A DNA stretch of 64,000 nucleotides from Elmis aenea (Eukaryota > Arthropoda > Insecta > Coleoptera > Elmidae). Below are positions 58,747-64,000 of the stretch, in pieces (within the stretch, counting starts at the first letter, position 1; every line of letters begins with the position of its first letter). The notes under the pieces were generated by a model. It was not told the DNA's origin. It did not search any database and was given only the letters and a program-made list of their open reading frames with translations. The DNA lies in NCBI GenBank assembly GCA_947652605.1, contig OX393577.1:3410868-3474867 (forward strand). The letters run 5' to 3'. Position numbers and translations under genes: made by a program.

Positions 58747-59300
58747 CAGGGTGGGCCAAATTCGAATGTTTTACGGGGTATCTCATTTACCGTAATAGTT
58801 AGCGAAAATCTGATAACAGTCTCTTGAACCATTTTTTAAAGAAAATAATGCCTGTTTATTCAGATTTTTCATATCGCTTTCCATTTTAGCACTACAGAAG
58901 AAAAATGAAATATCATTATTTTTGAAAATTTACTATAACTTCTTTATTTATTAAAATAATTCAAAATGTTATTAAGGTTTTTTATACAGATTTTTATGGC
59001 CTATTGAAAAACAAAATTAATTTACTTTAGCAACCTTGACTTTCAAGATATGAAGTAAACTTACATTTTTTTAAAGAGATACCTTAATTGACCATGACTT
59101 TTTAAAAAAGGAATTTTGTTTAGCTTTTCAAAAATTAATAGTTTTATTTATTTTTTGCGAGTCCTACACCTAACAGTAGAAGGACTCATGACTAAATAAA
59201 AACATTTGTAGCAAAAAATAACCGAGACATGGCTAATTTTGTAAAAATTTCCCTATCAAAGTTTGCCATGATTTCGTTAACAAGTGATATTTGCAAAAAT
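58747..59300 (+). mobile_element. CAGGGTGGGCC-ended element, left half only
   Basis: TA (58745-58746) then CAGGGTGGGCCAAATTCG. A GGGGTATCTCATTTACCG block begins about 30 bases in. At 341 bases from the terminus the motif appears as ATTGACCATGAC, a diverged GTTGGCTATGAC at exactly the position seen in the other families. No right arm follows, and the end is approximate. Confidence 0.65.
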
Positions 59301-59606
59301 GTTTATAATACTATGGCTTTTATACAAATTTCAAACTTTTATTGCAAATTTGCTTAGTATTTTCAATGTTAAAGTTAACTAGTAACAAGGGTGGAATAAA
59401 AAAAACATTTTTCGCTCCATGTACTTACAAAAAAAAAGCCGCATTGTACTAAACTATAACTTCATCTAATTAAGTCTATAAATTGAGAAAACTTGTAACA
59501 CTGAAACGGCGGCTTACACGCCCGCTAGATAATAAGGTCGTGTATAAACTGCTTTTTCTTTATGCAGTACAAGCTATAATATCCGATGCCACTTAAAGTA
59601 TCTATA

Positions 59607-61117
59607 CAGGGTGTCCCAGATTACATTTCCAGCATGGGGATCTCGCTTATTATAAGAGATACAGGTTTGTTTAAATTAGATTAATTATTCCTTAGTATGA
59701 CAGGAGCCACAATCAGTTTTTAAATGTACAAAAATCCTCGTGCTTCAGATGTTATAGCAAAAAATATGAAAATGTCCAATTTCTTTTTTCTCTCATAACT
59801 TTTTTGTCGTAATCATTAGAACAATTTTATTTGTACTTTCTTAAGGCACTTTTTAATGGAGAATGTAACTGTTATTTTAGATTATTTTTAACACCTACCA
59901 TTTTCGAGATATTACCCCTAACTTCATTTTTTCTTATGGCCCGCGAAGTTGGCTATGGAATAGTTGAATGTGCTTTTTTTCCTCTTTACAATGAGATATT
60001 ACTTGCTACATTTATTTTTATAAATAAGTCACAAAATCAAGAAAAATCGTATTTTACCCAACACTTATCAAGTTATCTATGAAAATAAAAACAAAAAACA
60101 ACTAATTAAGTGTCAAATAACAGTTACTATTTGTCTGCGGTATCATTTATGAGAATTTAATAGTATTGTTGTGTAATTTGAGAGTCTTTGTAGTAATTGT
60201 TATAATGATAGCAACATTTAAAAATAGCAATTAATTTGACATGTTGAGATGCTACATTCTTTGCCATAAAAACTGTGAAGAAGCTGAGCGAATATAATTA
60301 GAGCTATATCCCGAGAAAAGGCAACGAAGGATGCGTAATTACAAAAATTTGGAAATAAATTTAAAAGTATATGGTTTTTTCGACAAACCAACCAAAAATC
60401 CAAAACAAATCAATAATTAATTAGAATTATTTATTTTACACAGTTTCTATTGTAAATAATGTGGCATTTCAACATATACAATTTTTAATTAGTTGTAAAT
60501 GTGCTCATAATTATATGATAACAAATTTGCTACAAAGACTATCGCATTATACAACAATACTATTAAATTCTAATAAATGATACCGCAGACAAATGGTAAC
60601 TGTCATTTGACACATAATTAGTTGTTTTTTGTTTTTATTATTATAGATAGCTTGATAAGTGATAGGTAAAATACGATTTTTCTTGATTTTGTGACTTATT
60701 TATAAAAATAAATGTAGCAAGTAATATCTCATTGTAAAGAGGAAAAAAAAGCACATTCAACTATTCCATAGCCAACTTTGCGGGCCATAAGAAAAAATGA
60801 AGTTAGGGGTAATATCTCGAAAATGGTAGGTGTTAAAAATATTCTAAAATAACAGTTACATTCTCCATTAAAAAGTGCCTTAAGAAAGTACAAATAAAAT
60901 TGTTTTAATGATTACGACAAAAAAGTTATGAGAGAAAAAAGAAATTGGACATTTTCATATTTTTTACTATAACATCTGAAGTACGAGGAATTTTGTACTT
61001 TTAAAAATTGATTGTGCCTCCTCTCATACCAAGGAACAATTCATCTAATTTAAGCAAACCTGTATCTCTTATAATAAGCGAGATCCCCATGCTGGAAATG
61101 TAATCTGGGACACCCTG
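59607..61117. mobile_element. Foldback element B with a transposase remnant in its spacer
   Basis: A 1511-bp element flanked by TA (59605-59606, 61118-61119). The terminus CAGGGTGTCCCAGATTACAT and the following ~600 bases are mirrored at the right. GGGGATCTCG lies ~30 bases in, and GTTGGCTATGG 341 bases in from each end. The 300-bp spacer (about 60211-60509) encodes the N-terminal domain of a Tc1/mariner-like transposase. The arms thus look like two head-to-head copies of a transposon's 5' region. A half copy is at 19754. Confidence 0.9.
60241..60420 (+). pseudogene. Transposase N-terminal domain remnant in foldback B
   Basis: A 59-codon frame with a single internal stop (codon 19) reads MLRCYILCHKNCEEAERI, then LELYPEKRQR, KNLEINLKVYGFFDKPTKN and a stop. 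It aligns position by position with residues 12-62 of the transposase at 63241, which has DMISCYILARKNTK, LERYPERQQ and RRLEYNLKTFGAFIKP. This helix-turn-helix-like region resembles the DUF4817 domain of insect transposases. The rest of the gene is absent. It sits 634 bases from the left terminus, against 601 for the equivalent codon in the intact element. Confidence 0.85.
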
Positions 61118-61414
61118 TATATTGATAATATAGGGTTTGTTTAACTGGATACGATTGGGTTACTCGGTATAAAAGCTCTTTTATTTTATATTATTAAAAC
61201 TTCGATTATTTTTTTATATGTTTAACACGAATAAGGAACTTACGTGCTGCGAGTGCTAACAATTTCACCCTAGCTGGATACTGAGGATGTCTAATTAAAA
61301 CCCTTACTATCTAATTCAACTGTTTATACTAAAGCAAAAGGTCTTTTCCTTTGCTCATACTTAAATAAAATTTACACCATGTTTGATACAAGCAAATCAG
61401 AAGATTATTACAAA

Positions 61415-61752
61415 TCGCGGGAGTGATAAGACTGGATAAAATTAAAAGTGATGAAATAAGGAAAGATTTAAACTTAAAAGTGTAGTGCAAAAAATAGAAC
61501 GACAATTAAAATGGTTCGGACATTTGGTGAGAATGGACGAGAGAAGAATGGTAAAGGAGATATGGGAGATGAAAATAGCCGGCAAGAGAAGGAAAAATAG
61601 ACCCAGGAGAAAATGGAATACAGGTGTGGCAGATGCATTGAAGAAACGAAAACTGACCTAGACTGAAGCGAGACGCGAAGCAATAAACAGAAGTAATTGG
61701 AAAAAGATAGTCACTTCTACACCTATGGTAGATGAGGGTGAGGATAAGTAAG
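61415..61752 (+). pseudogene. RTE-like RT C-terminal relic
   Basis: Reads GVIRLDKIKSDEIRKDLNLK, one frame change, then VQKIERQLKWFGHLVRMDER, the tail pattern RKNRPRRKW, and further on NRSNWKKIV. This is the same C-terminal order as the RT at 43886 (QLSWWGHLQRMD, RGRPRETW). A stop lies within ADALKKRKLT. Confidence 0.8.
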
Positions 61753-62670
61753 TAACCTCAAAGGTATATCGTACCTAATGTGAAAAAATAGTAAATAATA
61801 AATCAAAATTAATTTGGTAAGTTTTGCAAATGTATGTAAAATTTTCAATTAATAAAATAAACAAAATAAATTTGTTTCAGCGATTAATTTTGTTAATATT
61901 ATTTACAATTATCTATATTTTATAATTGATATTGTGTCTTGCCACTCTTAGAAGTTTTAACACACTCTCAAGCAACAAAATAAAAAGTTTTCAAGAGAAA
62001 ACAGCTTTTATGAGCAAACATTTCCGCATAATTTTTACAATTAGAATAAAATGTAGTTTGCTATATCCAGCTTAATAATTTTAAAGTTATGACTTTGGAG
62101 ACACAAAAGCTAATAATAAATTTAAATTAAGGTAAACCAACATCCCAAGTGTTTTGGAAAGGTCTAAACAAACTACGTTAAAGCATAATTTATTATAAGA
62201 ATAATTATTTATAATTTACTCGCTATTATTTACATAATTTCTTAAGGTCATAATGAATTTATGATATAATGTAACCCCTAATAATTTACATAGGCATTGA
62301 ATATATTACTTGTAAAAGTTTGTTTTGTGAAAATAAACTGCTTAAAGCCAACAAAAAATTAAATCCCTTTTCGAATAATCTTTTTGTACGTTTGATTATA
62401 ACAGGGTTTGTAATCCAAACGGTAATTTCTACAGAAATTTAGTAGATTTCACTAAGATTACGAAAATGTTTGATCTACTTATCGTTAAGTCCGTTTTAAA
62501 GCGTACAACGAGTTGGAAGCTTCCGAAAAGACGTAGATATTCCATTAGGGCAAATCCACGTAAAATCCTTATCTTTTTGTGACTTTTTTCAAAATTTAAG
62601 ATAGCTGGCGTTTTAAAAGACTTTAAAATCGATAAAATAGTTACACTTTTGTTCTTATTTAGTTCTTATA
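61753..62670. other. No recognisable gene
   Basis: AT-rich spacer between the RT relic and the last transposon. Confidence 0.45.
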
Positions 62671-62672
62671 TA

Positions 62673-64000
62673 CAGGGTGTCCCAGTTAACGTGAACAGCA
62701 TGGGGATCTCGTAAACGGTAAGAGATACAGAGTTGGTTAAATGAGTCAAAATGATCTATGATTTGAGAGCAATTATTTCATTAAAAAAAATCTTGAAAAA
62801 AATTAACAGTTTTTGCGCTATTCATTAAAAACAAAAAAATGACGTTTTCGATTTTTGCTTTTAAATTGCTTATTTAAAATCATACCCAAAATATTTTTCG
62901 ACATTATTAAGACACTTTTTTGAGTAGATTTGATATTGGTTAATAAATTTTCCCTATCTTCATTTGTTTTTGTTATTTTAACATCAACTTTCTTATTTTA
63001 AATACGGGTCGTAGTTGGCTATGACACCATTAAATAGAGAATTTTTTTTCGTTTCATTGATGTAGGGTTTGTTGGGTTTATCTTTAAAAATAAGCGAGTT
63101 ATTGCAATATCATTGTATTTATTACATTTGATCAAAGTTGCCATTGAAAAACAAAAAAAACAAACAGCATAACTGTCAATTTATATCTGAGAAGTTGTGT
63201 TCGTGTTAATTAGTATAAAATAAGCGTAAAATTATCTATTATGGAAAAATTTACAAACGACGAAAAATTTGACATGATCTCGTGCTACATATTAGCTCGA
63301 AAAAATACAAAAATTGCCGCTGATGCTTACTTGGAACGTTATCCTGAACGCCAACAACCCGGTGCTTCAATTTTCCGCCGGCTTGAATATAATTTAAAAA
63401 CCTTTGGTGCATTTATAAAACCACAGAAAGAACCTAGACAAGTTGATGAAGATTTAGAACAACTTATTTTAAACCAGGTAACAGCAAATCCTGAAATGTC
63501 TGTAAGGGAAATTGAAACAACCAGTGAAATACCGAAAACTTCAGCTCACAGAATTTTGAAAAAGCACCGTTTTCATCCCTACAAATACCACATCAGTCAA
63601 GGACTTCGAGAAGGAGATGCAGAAAGACGATTGAATTTCTGTAATTGGTACATCCGACAGTGCGCTAATATTGATCGGTTTCCTTTCCATGTTTTATGGA
63701 CTGATGAAACACGTTTTACAAACAATGGCATTTTTAACAGGAATAACAATCATTTTTGGGCAACTGAAAATCCAAACAATATCCGAGAAGCTCGAAACCA
63801 AGAACGTTTTGGATTTAATGTGTGGTGTGGAATCATTGGCAAAAGAATAATTGGACCCATAATTTACAATGAAAATTTAAATAGCCAACGTTATTTAAAT
63901 CTTCTTGTTGGAGATATCGAAAATGCCTTAGATAATATACCTATTAATTTAAACCATCGTTTGTGGTTCCAGCAAGATGGGGCTCCACCGCATAATGCAA
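62673..64000 (+). mobile_element. Tc1/mariner-like transposon, apparently intact left part
   Basis: TA (62671-62672) then CAGGGTGTCCCAGTTAAC. GGGGATCTCGTAAACGGTAA begins ~30 bases in, and GTTGGCTATGA starts 341 bases in. A 568-base untranslated region ends at an ATG opening an undamaged transposase frame that continues past the window edge. Its layout (two boxes, then coding start) explains the arms of foldbacks A and B. The right end is outside the window. Confidence 0.88.
63241..64000 (+). CDS. Tc1/mariner-like (DDE_3) transposase, partial at window end
   Basis: 253 codons are open without damage and run off the end. Residues 1-60 form a helix-turn-helix-like domain (FTNDEKFDMISCYILARKNT, RRLEYNLKTFGAFIKP), resembling DUF4817. 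A second DNA-binding part follows at 85-110 (MSVREIETTSEIPKTSAHRI). The first catalytic Asp is Asp155 in LWTDETRFTNNG. FNVWCGIIGKRIIGP is at 191-206. The second Asp is Asp246 in WFQQDGAPPHNA, 91 residues after the first. The third acidic residue should lie about 35 residues beyond the window. The enzyme would excise and insert DNA at TA sites. The intact frame suggests recent activity. A TATAAAA at 63214-63220 lies only 20 bases upstream of the ATG. Confidence 0.9.
   Translation, partial: MEKFTNDEKFDMISCYILARKNTKIAADAYLERYPERQQPGASIFRRLEYNLKTFGAFIKPQKEPRQVDEDLEQLILNQVTANPEMSVREIETTSEIPKTSAHRILKKHRFHPYKYHISQGLREGDAERRLNFCNWYIRQCANIDRFPFHVLWTDETRFTNNGIFNRNNNHFWATENPNNIREARNQERFGFNVWCGIIGKRIIGPIIYNENLNSQRYLNLLVGDIENALDNIPINLNHRLWFQQDGAPPHNA

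Overview
The window looks like AT-rich, repeat-rich nuclear DNA from an insect, most plausibly a beetle. The evidence is tiny GT-AG introns, the families of its mobile elements (Tc1/mariner, Jockey-like, RTE-like, Ty3/gypsy, hAT), one exon of an NMDA-type glutamate receptor and one digestive-type serine protease gene. The species assignment is an inference from protein style, not from a search.

Only two host coding units are supported. One is a single 241-nt exon of an NMDA receptor subunit 2 amino-terminal domain on the minus strand (34914-35154), so much of the window may be introns of that gene. The other is a complete three-exon chymotrypsin/brachyurin-like protease on the plus strand (40022-41306). 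Its S1 pocket has the swapped Gly189/Asp226 arrangement.

Most of the rest is mobile DNA in various states of decay. Layout: a degenerate but end-complete mariner (473-1735); a Jockey-like 3' end (3941-4474); a foldback element (4656-5879); a CAGGGTG-ended composite with a Jockey fragment (7374-8792); a second copy of the first foldback (11233-12456); a 2.6-kb terminal-inverted-repeat transposon encoding an internally deleted transposase I cannot place in a family (13040-15638); an RT relic (15960-16600); a decayed Tc1/mariner-like element (17239-18705); a half foldback (19754-20315); a third foldback family (21555-22632); a long quiet stretch; an element with a nested perfect palindrome (31352-32404); the receptor exon; a palindromic repeat (36111-36660); a hAT-type miniature element (39282-39509); the protease gene; a cluster of RTE-like LINE pieces (43200-47261); a 5'-truncated, internally deleted CR1/Jockey-group LINE inserted in the 3' UTR of an older Jockey copy (48056-50843); a Tc1/mariner-like element nested in another Jockey copy (52385-53231); an internally deleted Ty3/gypsy element with near-identical LTRs (55311-57489); a half element and a 1.5-kb foldback (58747-61117); and the left end of an apparently intact Tc1/mariner-like transposon whose transposase runs off the window end (62673-64000).

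The most interesting signal is shared by several of these elements. Four otherwise diverged families of TA-flanked CAGGGTG-ended elements carry two conserved boxes at fixed distances from the terminus: GGGNATCTC about 30 bases in, and GTTGGCTATGA about 341 bases in (337-343 in nine ends). One of the foldbacks still encodes the N-terminal part of a transposase that matches the N-terminus of the intact transposase at 63241. The foldbacks therefore look like head-to-head copies of transposon 5' ends, and the boxes like paired functional sites of the transposition machinery.
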